This document shows, one piece after another, positions 23,620 through 23,831 of a DNA stretch of 23,831 nucleotides. How positions within the stretch are numbered: position 1 is the stretch's first letter; every line of letters starts with the position of its first letter. The notes under the pieces are model-generated. The model was not told the origin of the DNA. It saw only the letters and a list, made by a program, of their open reading frames with translations, and made no database searches. Source of the DNA: DASZXJ01 sp035545895 (GTDB taxonomy: Bacteria > Planctomycetota > Phycisphaerae > Tepidisphaerales > Tepidisphaeraceae); contig DASZXJ010000063.1 in the NCBI GenBank assembly GCA_035545895.1, positions 1 through 23,831 of the forward strand, read 5' to 3'. Both the position numbers and the translations under genes were made by a program.

Positions 23620-23831
23620 ATGGATGTAGGCCATCTTTCACGATTCCAGTTTGGCATGACCGTCGGGTTCCATTTCCTGTTCCCGCCAATCACAATTGGA
23701 CTGGCTTGGCTTCTGGTTGTCGTGGAATACAAGGCATGGAAAACTCGCCTGGCGGTTTATGACCGGATGGGCCGCTTTTTTGGAGCAATTCTGGGTTTGA
23801 CGTTCGCAGTTGGTGTCGCCACGGGAATTCC
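23620..23831 (+). CDS. cydA: Cytochrome bd ubiquinol oxidase subunit I, 5' part
   Basis: The only plus-strand gene, cut by the window edge after 70 codons. The peptide begins MDVGHLSRFQFGMTVGFHF, carrying the family signature SRFQFxxTxxFHFLFxPxT that includes the N-terminal haem-ligand histidine region, then a hydrophobic first helix and FGAILGLTFAVGVATGI, which matches the start of the second helix region in CydA proteins. I chose ATG 23620-23622; no strong ribosome site precedes it, and an in-frame GTG at 23593 is an alternative. CydA/CydB form the high-affinity terminal oxidase used when oxygen is scarce, consistent with the neighbouring oxygen-sensor pair. Whether it is the classical or a cyanide-insensitive variant cannot be told from the fragment. 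Confidence 0.9.
   Translation, partial: MDVGHLSRFQFGMTVGFHFLFPPITIGLAWLLVVVEYKAWKTRLAVYDRMGRFFGAILGLTFAVGVATGI

Noticed and set aside
1..23831. CRISPR arrays, tRNA or rRNA genes
   Set aside because: No regularly spaced repeat array, no tRNA-like cloverleaf with TTCRA arm and no rRNA-conserved segments were seen. The three-way junction at 2458-2517 lacks tRNA features.

Overview
The window is almost entirely coding. Every gene except the last partial one lies on the minus strand, so the biological reading order runs from high to low coordinates. The organism is a bacterium with moderately GC-rich DNA, able to live by fermentation or low-oxygen metabolism. A planctomycete-type or similar bacterium is my best guess, from the general style of the intergenic palindromes and the gene combination. 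No rRNA or other phylogenetic marker is present, so this is inference only.

Layout in transcription order. (1) About 23.5-21.3 kb: a two-component pair. The sensor kinase has a PAS domain closely resembling the haem PAS of FixL, and its partner is a NarL/FixJ-type regulator. Divergent from the kinase at the right edge is the 5' end of cytochrome bd oxidase subunit I. (2) About 21.1-11.6 kb: universal stress protein, an ADP-forming acetyl-CoA synthetase fused to a GNAT acetyltransferase, a small nine-cysteine protein of unknown function, pyruvate:ferredoxin oxidoreductase (PFOR), a dihydroorotate-dehydrogenase-like flavoprotein, and an IscS-type cysteine desulfurase. (3) About 11.4-2.7 kb: a compact cluster hypC-hypD-hypE-hoxE-hoxF-hoxU-hoxY-hoxH-protease-hypA-hypB. 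It encodes a bidirectional NAD-linked [NiFe] hydrogenase (group 3d type) with its maturation proteins; most junctions overlap and hypF is absent. (4) About 2.65-2.4 kb: a non-coding patch with a nested palindromic, REP/BIME-like element and three copies of a shared 18-bp motif. (5) About 2.4-0.15 kb: a DsbA-like thioredoxin-fold protein with an unclear start, an MhqD-like alpha/beta hydrolase and an MhqO-like ring-cleaving dioxygenase.

How the genes fit together (inference). Pyruvate is oxidised by PFOR to acetyl-CoA, CO2 and reduced ferredoxin. Acetyl-CoA is converted to acetate with ATP formation by the acetyl-CoA synthetase. Excess electrons leave as H2 through HoxEFUYH, which exchanges electrons with NAD(H) and possibly ferredoxin. 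IscS supplies sulfur for the many Fe-S clusters. The FixL-like sensor and its regulator are the obvious candidates to switch this set on when oxygen falls, with the bd oxidase as the microaerobic respiratory branch. The most unusual items are the predicted oxygen sensor beside this gene set, the unexplained Cys-rich protein between two acetyl-CoA enzymes, and the nested palindrome next to a gene with no standard start codon.
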